Positions 11,606-25,600 of a DNA stretch of 64,000 nucleotides are shown here, in pieces. Positions within the stretch are counted from its first letter, which is position 1. Every line of letters begins with the position of its first letter. Below the pieces are notes generated by a model that was not told the DNA's origin, did not search any database, and saw only the letters and a list, made by a program, of their open reading frames with translations. Both the position numbers and the translations under genes were made by a program. Origin of the DNA: Bryum argenteum (taxonomy: Eukaryota; Streptophyta; Bryopsida; Bryales; Bryaceae); contig CM073324.1 of NCBI GenBank assembly GCA_037043015.1, forward strand, positions 4,209,413 to 4,273,412, read 5' to 3'.

Positions 11606-13398
11606 ATTAGGGTATTCAGGTATCAGGTATTGCTTTTTCTCTCCATTGTGCTCTTCAATTTACAAGATCGCATCGTTTCTTCATTACAATTTTGTTGCTG
11701 TTGCCCTAAGTCACAGCCGAGAAACGATTCAGAGAGAGAAAGAGAGAGAATTCAGTGTTATTGTAGGGTTTTAGGGTTCAAGGTATTGGTTATGGCTTTT
11801 CATCAAAGCAGTTCAATTGCTGTCTTGATTGTGGCACGAGTTTACAACTTTGTCGTCTCCCGGAGGCATCTTGTGTGTATTTTTGAGTTTGTGTCTTTCG
11901 CTCTGTTCTTCAAGGATATTCAAATGCTTTCTCTCGAAGTTTAGGGTTCAAAGGTGATGCTTTCATTCTAAGTTTAGGGTTTCAAAGATATGCTTTATCT
12001 CCAGGCTTGCGTTTAGTAGCGGCGCATAACCGAAGATTTGCAGATATTTTCTCAGACGAAGAAGCGTGTGTTGCTCATTTAGTGGTGGCGTCGTTTACAG
12101 GCTATGTATGAACCTAGTCATCGTCGCTCCATGGATGCTGAGTGCTTATTCCTTATATTGAGCTTTATTGGAATTGCCAGATTCAATATCTGCCGCCATC
12201 TTTAATCTTTGGTCATGCATGGTGTGTCCTTGAGTGAAGGAGTTGCAAGATTCAAGATTCTTCACTTGCGATCTATTTGGTGTGCCGTGAAGATCCTTCC
12301 AGCAGGTTTTGGTGATGACCTTCACAGATATGGACAACGGTTCTATCATGTATTGCAGAATTCAAGATGCTCACCTTTTATTCTCTGGAAGCGAACTGGT
12401 GTTGTTTTCAAATTCCTCCCATGTCGTGACATCAAACACTTCCAACTCCAGTAGGGCTATTGCTTCTTCAGCACTCCGAATCTACCTTAAATGCCGAAGT
12501 CCAAGGTGCTACAATGTCCTACTATTGCTTCTTCTGCACGCCGAATCCACCATGTTTGCCCAACTGATGTAGCGATCCACTTCATTTACGAACTGATACA
12601 CTAAGAATGACTCACATAGTTCATCTTGCATTTCAAATCAATGTCGAAATGTACAGGCAATGCACATTGTTTTCGTTGCATCACTACCCTCTCTCCAACA
12701 GTTACACCCTTCTCCAAACCAGATGTAAAATATTAAAGACAAGAACACGTCCGAAGTTAGCACAGTACACTCATTCCTTGACTCACCTAGTTCTTCACGT
12801 CGTCATCATCGACCTGCGACAATGCAGTCTCTCCGACCACCTAGCACAGAGAAACGAAACATTGCACTGAAGAGAAGCTATAAAGTCTAAGGAATGCTAA
12901 CCATTACTGTTTCCCCAGCCTAAGAGCCTCCAGTTTGAGGTTCCAATGTAGCCACGACAATGTACTTGCAGCAACCTGAATCACGTTACGAGCCGGACTT
13001 CCGAAACTTGAATATCAAGGTATGAATCTCAAAACATACCGTTTCAGGACTCGGAAGTAGAACAAGCATAAGGTAAAGAATATCTCATCTCCAATAATTG
13101 AGCTTCCTCAACATGTACTCTGCATCTTAAGTAGATGAAATTCTCCACAAGCACATCATAAATAACTAGCTTCAAGCTTGAAGGTCATCAGTGAGAAATA
13201 GTTATGGTGAGGCAGACGACTCAATGAAACAATTCATTTAATCATCAATTATACTGAACAACTGGCTTAACTGCACAAATGGCCGATGTGAAGCCTCAGT
13301 ATTTACAGACAAAACAGATCCTACAATCAAATACTATAATTCAAACCTCGCTTTGAATTTAAGCGGGAAAACTGAAATTCAAATAGGAAAACTGTCGA
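11606..13398. other. NDT downstream region and intergenic DNA
   Basis: It probably starts with the NDT 3' untranslated region. TTTAGGG-like motifs occur at about 11766, 11941 and 11972. One short exon-like stretch between an AG and a GT (12974-13018) reads open but has no partner. Nothing else could be supported. Confidence 0.3.
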
Positions 13399-13730
13399 TT
13401 ATCGTTTTTTGGAGCCATATTTCTTTCGTTCATAGAACAGATCGGTCTTGGCACTTCCTAAATTGATAATCTTAGGACATCCATCTCGGTCTTTCTCAAG
13501 TAGAGTGCACTCCTTGCAGTAATAAGCGTCGGAGACGCCAAGACCTCCACAAATGACGCATCGACCTTCGTAATTACATTCATCGCAAACTCGCACGAGA
13601 GTGCAGGGTCGCACAAAGGAATCACATGCCACACACTTGCCGTCGTCTTTCTCGCATACTCTGCCGATTGCGCGCGATCCCTGGTTGCATGCTTCCTGCA
13701 CATAATCAAATCCGGATGATGCTTCGCCAT
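13399..13730 (-). pseudogene. PHF5A: PHF5A/Rds3 (SF3b subunit) pseudogene, frame-broken
   Basis: PHF5A is a small zinc-knuckle subunit of the SF3b splicing complex, about 110 residues and extremely conserved. Here the start reads [13 protein letters not shown] in one frame from 13730. The rest (AIGRVCEK onward to the stop at 13399) is in another frame, because the segment between is about 8 bases longer than in the normal gene. The C-terminal part keeps [14 protein letters not shown] and DAYYCKEC. One cysteine of the CEKCDGKC knuckle has become D (CEKDDGKC), and three residues are missing at NY-EGRC. No ATG opens the second frame. This is most likely a decayed copy of a functional gene elsewhere; a sequencing error alone would not explain the other lost residues. 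Confidence 0.82.
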
Positions 13731-14000
13731 TTCTAACCGATTACTCTTCTGATGTGCGACAACAAGATGAATTTCAAATGCAAGAGGAGGATCACCTCTG
13801 TCATATGGAGCGCTTGATCGTGTTGCTTACGCATATGCTTTCATGAAGCTCCGAACCTTGAACCCTACTGCAAGTCTGCACAATCTCATGGGTTTACTGT
13901 GCTGCATTGACAATGGAGGTGAATGAAGTTTCAAACGAACTCATCCACTTTCGTCGATGACTTTGGAGTCGCTCATGTTGAGTGGTGGACGGAGGCCACG

Positions 14001-14216
14001 GAAGTCATCCATGTGGGTGGGGGCAACGGAAGTCATCCATGTGGGTGGGGTAACGGAAGTCATCCATGTGGATGGGGCAACAAGTCATCCATGTGGATGG
14101 GGCAACAAGTCATCCATGTGGATGGGGCAACGAACTTCGTTGATTCTGGTGGAGGTATTGGAGGTCGTCCATGTGGGTGCAGGGAACGAAAGTCATCCAT
14201 ATGGATGGAAGCATTG
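14001..14216. repeat. Minisatellite, 25-28 bp unit
   Basis: The unit gaagtcatccatgtgg followed by gtggggcaac is repeated about five times to 14130. A diverged further copy lies at about 14160-14215. Units differ by a few bases and by 1-3 bp in length. Open frames across it are a by-product of the repeat. Confidence 0.85.
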
Positions 14217-14581
14217 AAGTGGGGTCGTATTTAACTAATGATTAATGTGATAAATTGAAAAGTTCAAGAGATGATTGGTTTAGAAAAGTATGAGTTCAAA
14301 ATAATAAAATTAAAATGTTTCTTAAAAATGAGAAAATTCATGTATATTCAAGATTTTAATCTACACACAAGAATATGAAAAACCTTATCAATCTTCACTT
14401 TAGATGTATCTTACTCTACTATACTTGCATGGCTATTGTGGCAAAAATCAAATTAATCTTTGAAATGCCAAATTTTCATAAGATTTTCATTTATATTTAC
14501 CAAAATATAGGTTTGATCAAATTTTGAAATTTGTGCATAAAGAAACGAATTAGAGTAGGTTTACATGATTCAAATTCTTAA

Positions 14582-14806
14582 CCCCTAAAGGTCTGAGCGT
14601 GCCATGGCGACCACTAGAATACGGTGTATTTTGGTTGTATTTGGAGTGAATGCACATCTTTAATGGGTTTGAGTTCAAAGAAGAAGTTGACATTTGAATT
14701 AATGCGGTTCTAGTGAGCTATTACAATTCCAGTTTAGAGTTTCTTGTTGGTAGCAAATCCTAATTATATGACAGCGTACATACTATCCCCAAGGGACTTT
14801 TAAGGG
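14582..14806. mobile_element. TTAA-flanked element, 225 bp
   Basis: TTAA is at 14578-14581 and 14807-14810. The left end CCCCTAAAGGTCTG pairs loosely with the right end GACTTTTAAGGG. It has the same terminal design as the other TTAA elements but is otherwise unrelated in sequence. Confidence 0.65.
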
Positions 14807-14810
14807 TTAA

Positions 14811-16080
14811 AGAGAGCGATTGTTCAAAAACTTAAACAGTTTTTTGTCTTATATGAGATATTTGTAGATAAAGTAAAATAAAATAAAAACTTTTGTGAAT
14901 ACACTAAATTCAACATAAGAGGTATACAATTAGCGAATTCAGTTGGATATTATGATCTTTGAGTTGATGATATAATGATTTTACTTGTTAAATTTTGGTT
15001 GGTTGTGGTAAATAGTTCTTAACATAAACAAACTTCCATATATTGTATTGAGAGTTTACTATGTCAACAACATTACCAAAAAATGCAGATACAAACATGA
15101 TATTATGAAGATTAATTATAATGATTCAGATTTGTAACCAACTATTATATTTCAATACTCATCAATATTAGAGTATTTCTATTTGAGAAGACACATCAAG
15201 ATCGCATTGTATATTTATGATCTAAGATTTATTATGATACTCGTATCTTGTTATGTTATATGGATTCTATGATTAATCATGAAATTACTGATTTATATCA
15301 TAATAAACTAAATCAAAACAAGTCTTGTCATGAGTTGACATATTGGATATTTTTTAAACATTATAAGGATATGTAATGATGGTATGTAGAAAATTCTATC
15401 GATAAGTAATCATGAATATAGTTATTATGGTGTATATAGTTGTTAAGATAAAACAACCCAAAGACAAAACTTGTGTATATAAACAATTTATTAAAAATAA
15501 AAATTGCTTTGAATTATTATAAATAATAATGTATTTGGGATGAAGTTATTTATTTAAATTTGAAAATCTTGAAATTTAAATAAATATTGATACACATTAC
15601 ACTTGTTATAAGTATGCTTCACAGATCAAAATTGAAGTCATAAAATCAACTACACTGCAATATCTGTTCAATGTTGATCGAACTGATTAAATCATAAGTC
15701 TTGCAACTTTTCTATCTTCAAGAAAGAATAATGACTACATTCACAAGATTCTATTTCTCTAAGTAGCACACATAGTTGCATGCTTAGTATAATAAATCAT
15801 CAAAACTGAAAAGCTCAAGTACATCTTTATCATATGGTATGGCACCGTAAGAAATATATCTTAGTGCACTAGTCTACTTATCATAAATATTTTCATAGTG
15901 ATTCAATCTACCGAGTGTTTATTTGTCTAATTTTCTATACCTTGTTTGATAATTGTGCCAAAGGTCTTATATTTTAGAAATTTTTATGATCATAATCAAT
16001 TACGACATTGCTTACATTATACACTTATACTTACCATCGCCACCTATTTACAACATGTTTTCCAAGTTATATTTTATATT
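14811..16080. other. AT-rich intergenic DNA
   Basis: No gene, no clear repeat boundaries and no RNA gene seen. Confidence 0.35.
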
Positions 16081-17140
16081 TATGTTTCCCAATGTACCAG
16101 CCTTGTGAGGCTTATGTCACCTTTAAATTTTCCAGTGTATGAATGTAACAACACTTATGTTACATGCTTGGCTATTTCTAGTGTACTAACAACTTCAAAA
16201 GACTTATATCTCATGTTATTTCCTAGTGTACCAATTTGACTTCAACGCCTTGTCTCATCTACTCGCGTGTCAACATGACAATACTTATGTCTCATATTAT
16301 TTCCTTGTTTACTAATTTGACTTTAACATCTCGTTTCATTCACTCATGTCTTTACAGCGTGCCAACCTCACAACTCTTATTTCATCCACTCATGAATATC
16401 TTTAAAGCATGCCAACTTGACAATCCTAATCTTATCCACTCATGTCTTTACAACGTGCCAACTCGACATCCCTCGTGTCATCCGCTCGAGTCGCTTTAAG
16501 TCCTAACGTACTAATCGGTCTTCAACGTCTCATCCACTGGGCTTCAACGTCTCATCCACTGGGCTTCAACGTCTTCTCCACTCGAGTCGGGCTTCAACGT
16601 CTCATCCACTCCAGTCAGCCTTCAACGTCTCATCCACTCGAGTCGGACTTCAACATTTCATCCACTTGAGTTGCTTTAACTTCTAGCGTACTAATCGGGC
16701 TTCAACGTCTCATCCAATGTCCTTCAACGTCTCATCCACTCGAGTCGCTTTTACTGCTAACAAATTGCTAATGGCCTTCAACGTCTCGTCTACTAGGCTC
16801 CAACGTCTCGTCCACTGGGCTTCAACGTCTCGTCTACTTGCGTCCCTTTTACAATCAACACTTATGACCATTAATAGTATTAGTTTGCAACATATTAGAC
16901 TGACTTATCAGCTCTTTATTCACTCTGGTCGCTATTACAAGCGACATACATAACTAGCTATTTCTTACCATACTAGGCTTGTAGACAACAATTATATATC
17001 TTAATACTTCCTAATATACTAGATTGGCTTGCCGACTTCTTATTCACTTAGGTTACTTTTACATGGAATTCATATGTCCCTAAATTTTATTCAACGTACT
17101 AAATTTGCTTATCAACATCTTATCCACTCGCTTCTACTGG
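16081..17140. repeat. Degenerate satellite array, best preserved at 16510-16840
   Basis: The core unit of about 22 bp, gggcttcaacgtctcatcca plus ct, recurs about ten times at 16510-16840, with longer variants carrying ctcgagtcg. Looser forms of the same phrase (for example 'ttgactttaacatctcgtttca') extend from about 16080 to 17130, as if an old array had spread and decayed. Confidence 0.7.
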
Positions 17141-18860
17141 TTTTATTGTGTGTGCAAATAACTTGCAATAAATATAATTAAGGAAAGAACTAATCTCTTT
17201 TGACACAAATAGAAGATATATGAAATTAGCCTTCAATATTCAGAAAGTATATAAGATTTACAATAGATATTGATTATGTGTTAAACCCAATTATGTCCAC
17301 TATCTTTGGAATATTTGAAACAAACTCAATAAAAAAAAAAAAGCATAAAATGGAGATAGATAGGTTATTGTACCCCATACACAACAATTTAAAATGCCAC
17401 CTATTATACAAAGTTCATGTGAATAACAATTTCTTTCATAAATATCATTATTATTTTATTTTTCCCCTTAAATTTTTGTAATTTGGAGATTGCACGTAGA
17501 GTGTATACCTTGTGGCAATCTTGCATCACGTGGTGAGGCACATGCAGCATCAAGTATTTGTAACGAGTCAAACAAGAGAATTCATGGTTGACTCTTAGGA
17601 GCTTCATGCTAGCTCCTCCTCTTATCTACCACCCTCTACTAATTTACAATCATTTGGGACCACAAGTAAAATGTAAAAAAATAAAGTTAGCATTAGTATA
17701 GTATGTACTGTACACTAATTTTCTTATTTCTTTAAAAGTGTACTTGATCTATTTACTACACATACTCATGAGTTTTTGATTTTTCCGTCAACTGTGGAAG
17801 GGAAGCAATGTTTTTGTAAACGGGAACACACACTAATTAGAGCAATGACACTAATTAGGATTGTATTTAATTCTGAAGTTACCGATTCAAAGACGTCCCA
17901 GTCTCGAGGGAGTTACTGTTCCGGAAACCCAAGCACGTCCCGTCCGCATCATTAACGACGCGGCCACGGGGACTGCTACCCAGGCAGAACACGGCGGCGG
18001 GTCCGGGTATGAGGAGGGTAGCGGCGCCCGTGGGCGCTCGGCGACGACTTTCCAGGGCCTGGGAAGCCCATGATTGGGTGAGCATCGATCTCAAGTCAAA
18101 CCGGCAAAAGCTTCGAAAAAGGTCTCTCACCACCCATAAGAATTCCAACAAACCAAATAAATTGGAATCATGAATCCAAATTCAAAATGGGCTGGGCTAA
18201 CAAAGCTAAACCCTCAGCAGGAAGACGCGGCGACGATTTCGAGGTAAGAAAGCGGAAAAAAATTTCACGCTGCTGCTGCTGCTACTGATGCTGATGTTCG
18301 GACCCGCCCGGTCGAATCATTCAAGGCAAGCTAGGTGGCAGAATCGGATGTCGGAAACCAGGGGCATCAATGCAAACTAGTAGCTCCACAATGCGAGCGA
18401 TTAATGGAACGGCAGCGCCACGCCATCCAGTCAGCCGTTGAATGCCTGCCTTTGCCTTGCCTTGCCAGGCCTCCCTCCCTCGTTCGAGAGAAAGAAAAAG
18501 AAAAATGACCGGGATCATGGGCTCGCCTTTGATTTGATTTTAATCATTTGGGGAGGCAGAGAGCCATCTGTGATCGTATGATGGGCGAAAAAAAGACCGT
18601 AGACGGATTGGGGGACCTCTCAGTCAGCAACTCCCACTCCCAGGCAGAACTAGTACTACTACTTACACGAGTTGAGAGTGCCAGTCACTGGGTTGGGTTG
18701 GGCTAAGATTATATTCGTAGGATTATACATTACCACTGTGGAGGTGGTTTTTTCCTTCCACAATGGACAACCTCAGCGAACAATACTCCCGTGGGATGCT
18801 AAAAGGCAGCACTATCACCACGCCGCGTTTGTTTGTATCGTCTCGTTGCCTCCCCTCCAG
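17141..18860. other. Intergenic, with a GC-rich island and the RLT promoter side
   Basis: No gene is certain. A sharply GC-rich segment at about 17890-18090 sits in AT-rich DNA and has open frames on both strands but no recognisable product. The stretch from about 18200 to 18860 probably holds the promoter and first leader exon of the RLT gene. Confidence 0.3.
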
Positions 18861-18899
18861 GCGCTCTAATGGATTGAAGGCGATCTCGTGCTAGGTCAG

Positions 18900-19589
18900 G
18901 TACGCCGCTCGCTCTCTCTCTTTCTCTCTTCCTCCGAATTGCAAGCTCCAGGGTTTGGTGCTCTCTCCTCGTTTGTTGGGTTGTGGGTTTTCCGCGAGGG
19001 TTGTTGTTGTTGTTGTGGTGGTGCGTTTTTAAGCGAAAAATTTAGGGTTGATTGGGATTGCAAGCGCTTGCCGCTACCACGGATTGCTCTCTGCTTGTCT
19101 GTTTTTCGCACTCGAATTTCAAGTGGGGGTGTCCTCACTCCTTGCCCGTGTCTTTCGTGTGTGGGTTTGCGGGTTGATGGTCGTGGCAGAGAACAAATTT
19201 AGGGTTGGGAAGAATTGTATCTTCATGTGTGTGCGATGTCATGCATTGTAATGTCGCGACAGTGTGGAAGTTGAAGAAGCTCGTGGGAAGCATATGGAAA
19301 AAAAAGTAAAAATTGAGTCATTACCATTTGCGAGTAGGAGCTTAAAAATCGTGTATATCTTGCTGATTAGACATTGTTCAGTAAGTGGGTGTTTAAGTAA
19401 ATGTGAGTATCGGTACTGTGCTTGCTGATTCTATTTTTACTTTAATTAAATTTCTGCAGATAATGTGTACTCGTTCGAAAAATGTTGGAAGCGGATGAGC
19501 ATTAGGGTTAGCGATCGTATATATCCTAGCGATCGTATATATTCTATGCAGTCTTTCCGCGAGTAAGTTATTGTTGTCGCTCTTTGCAG
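18900..19589 (+). other. Probable leader intron of the RLT gene
   Basis: A donor (tcag|gtacgc) at 18900 and an acceptor (tctttgcag) ending at 19589 would place one 690-bp intron in the 5' untranslated leader, 25 bases before the start codon. This is inferred from splice-site appearance only. Confidence 0.45.
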
Positions 19590-19614
19590 GCGCTGCTTTA
19601 GGAGAAGTGCAACA

Positions 19615-22600
19615 ATGGAGTCGAGGCGTCTCTCTCCTGAGGACAACAATTTCAAGAGGAGAATGAAGACGCCCGTGCAGCTAGAAGCTCTGGAGAGGGT
19701 GTACGCAGGTCTGTGTTGTTCGCTTTTCGTTGCATGTTATGGGAATTTTTTAATTTTGCTTTGTTTTGAAGGGGGCTAATGTGGTAGTGTTGTGTAGCAG
19801 GGGATCGGTACCCATCGGAGGCAGTCCGAAATCAGCTATCTGCGGATTTGAGTTTGTCCGACAAGCAGCTGCAGATGTGGTTCTGCCACCGACGATTGAA
19901 AGATAGGAAAGAGAAAGACGAAGACAGTCCGAATGCTGCTGTTGTAAATGTTAACGTGGCTGCTAACAACGTATCTCGCAAAAAGCCTCGAACTGAAAAG
20001 CAGCCCTACGCTGTGCTTGCAACCGAGCCTACCGACACCGCCATGGTCTCTGGTGATCAGTTTACGGAGGAGTACGTGTATGAGAATACCGAGAGGTTCA
20101 CTCCAGAGGTGAGCGTGGTTGCTTTTGCTCTGATGATGGAGGAATGTCTGGAACTCTTTTAATGTTGGTTTATTGTGTGCCAGGATTCGAAGCCACGGTC
20201 CAGGAAATCGGGTCCACGGGAGGCCACAACGTTCCCAGGAAAACGAAGAAATCAAGCCCTTGCTTCGAAAGTTGCTAAGGCCGAAGCGGCTGCTATAGCT
20301 GCTGTAGAAGCTCAGTTGGGGGAGCCTCTCCGAGAGGATGGTCCTCCTCTTGGAGTCGAGTTCGATCCACTTCCTCCTGGTGCCTTCACTTCAATGCGTA
20401 AGTTTCAAAGCTAGAGAATAAGCTCACCTGTTGATTTTAGAGCTTGTGACTTAGCCTTCTGTGTGATTGTTTTTTTTGCAGCTGCAGTGATGGAGGATAT
20501 TCCGCCGATGGAGCCTCCACCACCGGCTATGGAGCCAGAGCACTTCCCAACGGAGAGACTGTATGAGATACCAGACTTGCAAAACAACAGGACTCCTGTG
20601 CCGGTATTACTTTCTTGTCACTTTTGATGCGTTTTGTGAGTAACTGCATTGATTCTCGGTTTTGACGGGCTTAAAATTACTGCATGCAGTCTGCTCCCCT
20701 GAGCTTGCCTTCTATACACAACCCGGGAGGATCATCCAAGCGGAAATCTATGGGACCCCCATCTATTCCATCCCATCAACCTCATACTTTTCACATTGAA
20801 CCTCGCCCTCCTGTGAGAGAGTACCAGTTCCTTCCCGAACAGCCAGAGCTTCAACGCCTGGAAGAAATTCAGTATTTCGAGAGACCAACTCCATTGAATC
20901 TCTTTCCAACCCCCGATAGAACCATGGAATTGCTGCGGGTTTGTATCTGTGCCTTTGCTCCTGGGAGATCGCTTTTTGGCTCAGGCTTGTGTCATTCATG
21001 TCCTGCTAGTTTAATTCCTGACTCCTGTACCCTGTAGTTTGAACAGGCGGAGGAGGCCAAGATACAAAAAGATTACGATCTGCAGGAGAAACGAATTCGT
21101 AAGGAGTGGGAAAAGCAGGAGCTTCAGAAGAGAAAGGTAATTGCTCTTCCATTTTTGCCTCTGGGGCTGTAGTGGTCACTTTGCTTGGCTGACCAGTTAC
21201 TTTGATGTAAAATCAAATGTGCAGCGAGAAGAACAAATACGAAAAGAACAAGACAGACTTGAGCTGCAAAGGAAGAAAGAAGAAGAGAGACTTCGTCGGA
21301 AGGAGCAGGAGCGCATCGAACGGGAGCAGAAGAAAGAAGCTGAACGCGTAGAGAAGGAAAGCAAGAGGGTACGTAGGATCTACTGTTTACATAATATCAA
21401 AAAGAGTTAATTTCCTCACGTCCTTGGTGTTTCCAATATAGAGTAACTAAGAATGTGATTTTTTTTTGTTTCAGATTGAAAAGCAGCGTCGTCGAGAAGA
21501 AGCTCGCAAAGAGAAACAGGCAGCTAAAATGAAAGCTGCGAACGAGAGGGCTCTTGCGAAGAGGCTTGCCAAAGAGATGACAGATCTTATGGACGATGAA
21601 GAGTTGGAGCGTATGGAAGCAGCTGCAGCTGCATCTTCCTTAAACCTTGCTTTATTTGCGCCCTTCGGCAAGAATGGGATGGACGCTTCTCAAGGTGAAA
21701 GAACCCGCATTCACCCAACTCCCGTTTGAGGCCTAGACCATTACATTGATGATCGTAGACTAGCAAAAGCATTATTGACGCGGTTGTCTTGGTGATCCTT
21801 GTTCGCAGTTGAGCTCAAGGCCTTTCCACCTCCCAACGTGCGGATGAAGCGTGTTGTGTCGATTCAGCCTTGGTCAAGCTCTGACCTCAATGTTGGAAAC
21901 CTGCTTCTGGTACTACAGCAATTCTGGACCCATTTTTGGTTTCCATAGTTACTGCAACTTCACATGTTCTAGAATCTCAATTGTGGTTCTTGGAGTGCAG
22001 GTGTGGAGATTTTTGACAACGTTTGCAGACGTCGTTGGGCTCTGGCCATTCACATTGGATGAGCTCGTACAAGCATTTCATGACTATGTACGTTCCCGTT
22101 ATGAACCTCAGTCATTTCATTTTTGTGCCAGTGGAGGTCGTTCTGAAGCACAATGTTGCGTTTGTAATTTATTTTCGTTCTAAGAAGCTATGTGCGTGGA
22201 TGTTTATCGATTTGTCGCTAATGTAAAACTCACACTCCAGGATTCTAGGCTCCTTGGGGAGATACACGTTTCGCTTTTAAAAACGTTGGTGAGAGATATT
22301 GAGGAGGCAGCGCAAGCCGTGTCGGGTGGTATGGTTGGTCAGCGAGATGCGATTGCTATGGCGGCGGGTGGCCACCCTCAACTTGTCGAAGCTGTAAGCT
22401 CATGCCTCATTGATCTGGTCATGTATCATTCTAGAGTTCAGGTTGGCATGTTTCTATCGTGGGAGTTAACGATGTCACTAACTCGGATGATATCTGTGTT
22501 CAGGCGTTTGCATGGGGCTTCGACATTAGGGAATGGGGAAAGCATGTGAATCCTCTCACTTGGCCAGAAATTTTGCGGCAGTTCGCTTTGGCAGCCGGTT

Positions 22601-25600
22601 TTGGACCTAAGTGGAAGACACGGAAGATTACAACACAGGATAAATCGAAAGAGTCACCAACTGAGGTAGACTCTTCGCAAGAATGCTTTCTATTCGGATC
22701 GGTATTTAAGGATCCCTTCATTAAGAGAATGAACTAATGAACACCGAGCTTTCTGTATTCACCTAGATTTTTGAACATGCTTTTCTGCAGGGAGAAGATG
22801 GAGAAGATATTGTGGCTAATCTTCGATCTGGCGCAGCAGCCGCGAGTGCTGTTGCCTCCATGCAAGGCAGAGGGTTGGGTCATTTACGCCGCTCTCAATT
22901 CAGGCTGACCCCTGGCACCGTGAAGTATGCTGCCTTTCATGTGCTCTCTCTTGCAGGAGAGAAAGGGTTAAACATTGTTCAAGTCGCAGATCGAATTCAG
23001 GTAGCAACATGGTACCTTTCAAAAGTGATTCAGGTTATTGCGATGGGATGTTTTTGTTTCAGGGAATTGGTTCTTGACGTTTTCTTGATTGGTGCGTTCA
23101 GGGATCTGGGTTGCGCGATCTATCTTCGAGTCGGACTCCAGAGGCATCCATTGCTGCTGCTCTCTCACGAGACACTACCCTCTTTGAGCGGACCGCACCC
23201 TCGACTTATTGTGTGCGGGCACAATTTCGTAAGGATGGCGAAGATGCAGATGAGGTTCTCACTGCTGCGAGAGATAGAATTCGACTCTTCCAGAACGGGC
23301 TGGTGGATGGAGAAGAAGCTGATAAGGATGGCGATGAAGCAGACCGAGAGGAATACGAGTCTGATGGGCAGGATGTTGATGATGTTGAGGTAAGTTTATA
23401 TTGCTCTTTAGCACCTGGGTCAACATGTCTTTTTCTTTCGCTGGTATAGTTAAGGCTAGTGCCTTTTTGCTGAATTTTTGCATGGTGGTTTCATTAGGAG
23501 ATGGAGGAAGATTTGGAAGATGTCGTTTCAGATCCAACTGAGAAGAAGGCTGTTGCGAAGGTTGAATCCGATTCGAAAGAGACCAAGGATGTGGTGGTAT
23601 CACAACCGAAGCCGCCTCCAGGCTCTGGAATGAGTAAGGGAGCTGAGACTAGAGCATCGAAATCCAACGCGATCAGTGCTCCTGCAGTTAAGGAGGAAGA
23701 AGACGATGAGGATGATGAAGATGACGAAGATGAGGAAGAAGAGGAACACGCCTTGGTGAAGGCGGACGGTCTGCAGGAGGATCTTACGAGTGGGATTAAA
23801 CTTGAAGAAGAGACTGAAATTGACGAGAGCCAGGTACGAAAGGACTGTCTTGAGCTATCTTAACCCCATTGTGCTTACAATTAAAAATAGAGCATGCACT
23901 TCAAACCTCAAGATATAGTGGTAGGAAGTCTCCAACATTTCATATATATATATATTGAATATAAAAGTGGGGGTCCCATGTCTTCAGTAGTTCGAAGTGC
24001 AGTATTACCTAGGACTGGTAAAAACTATATCTATAGCAGTAATAAATCATGTCTTACATTTGATATTTATTCACTCTAAGCTTCTTAGTGGCCTCTCTGA
24101 TTGTAGCTGAGTAGTGCGTAGTTTCCTACTTCATGATACAATACTCGGTCACTGTTTTTTTATATGACGCCATGACCAACTAATCGGTGCACAAACCACA
24201 AATTGTTCTGAATATCATCAATGTATAATTTGTGTCTGGTGTTTTTTCGTATTGCAGGTGGGAGAACCATGGGTGCAAGGTCTTGTGGAAGGGGAATATG
24301 CAGATCTTAGCGTGGAAGAGCGGCTGAACGCTTTGGTGTCACTAGTTACAGTCGTCAACGAAGGCAATGCCATTCGTATTGCACTAGAGGTTTGTTTCCA
24401 ACGTGTCGAGAGTATGCAATTTCTATGACCATTATGCAAATTCTATGACCTAACCCCTCGTAATCATCATTTCCAGGAGCGGCTGGAAGCAGCAACGGCG
24501 CTGAAGAGACAAATGTGGGCAGAGATGCAGTTGGAGAAACGGCGACACAAAGAGGAGCTCTTATCCAGATCTCAGTTTTCTCTGAAAGCGGATGGTGAAA
24601 GTCCCGATCCAGAGAACATGGCATCAGGAGCTTTGGCACTTTATGATCAAGGGCCGTTGGACATGAATGTGCCGAACACTGATGGGGACGCTTTTATTGG
24701 AAATGGCAAAGCTTTTGCTGGGCTGTCGAATGGCATTGTTGCTCATGAAGCTGGCCCCTCTATCGCTCCAGGCAATCATTTGTTGGAGAAATCTCGTGCT
24801 CAGGCCAAGGCCGACATTGGCCTTCGAGCTGAAGAGCTTTATGTCTTCCGATCACAACCTCTCGGCTCTGACAGACGACACAATCGTTACTGGCAGTTTG
24901 TTACTGGCATTGGAGGCCAGGATCCTGGCTGTGGACGTCTCTTCTTTGAATCTAACTCTGATGGCTATTGGGGAGTCATCGATACAGAAGAGGTAAAACT
25001 CGATCCTCTGATAATCCATTTACAAATCTGCTTGAAGTCTAATCACCATCTTGTCATGTTGCTGATTATTTATGTGTTGAGCAGGCTTTGGACGCACTGT
25101 TAGCGTCCCTGGATCCGCGAGGTGCTAGAGAGGCTGCGCTAACTGCCATTCTCAATAGATTAGAAGGCACTTTACGGCAAGGTATGAGATTGAGGCCATC
25201 GGGCATGGTGCAATCGTCACTAGTGAAGGAGTCACCCGATAAACGTTCTGCTTTGAAAGGTACTGATTATGGCCAGTTTTTTTGATCGCACTAGCACTAT
25301 TTGTATGTGAATTAGCGAGCTTGCGTGCTTACAATTGAGCCGATTTTGTGGCTTGAAGGAATGGAAGAAAGTCCAGCGAGTAGCATTTCAGGCTCAGATA
25401 GTGATACGCCAGAAGTTGTGGGTGCGATTTCGGTGGAGCTTGGAAGAACCTCCAGGGAGCAAAAGCAAGCGCTGGATCGCTACAGGGCGACAGAGAAATG
25501 GATCTGGTCAGAGTGTGCGACGGGTGGCTCGGTGCCGAAAGCCACCAGGGCGGGTCAACGAAGAGAGGCTCGTGTCCTACTTGTTTGTGACTTATGTCAT

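Noticed and set aside
12974..13018. Exon-like stretch between an AG and a GT on the plus strand
   Set aside because: Only 15 codons, no joining exon in either direction and no recognisable peptide.
13923..14234. Glycine/histidine-rich repeat protein
   Set aside because: Explained by the minisatellite; every frame across it is open or nearly so and changes with unit-length variation.
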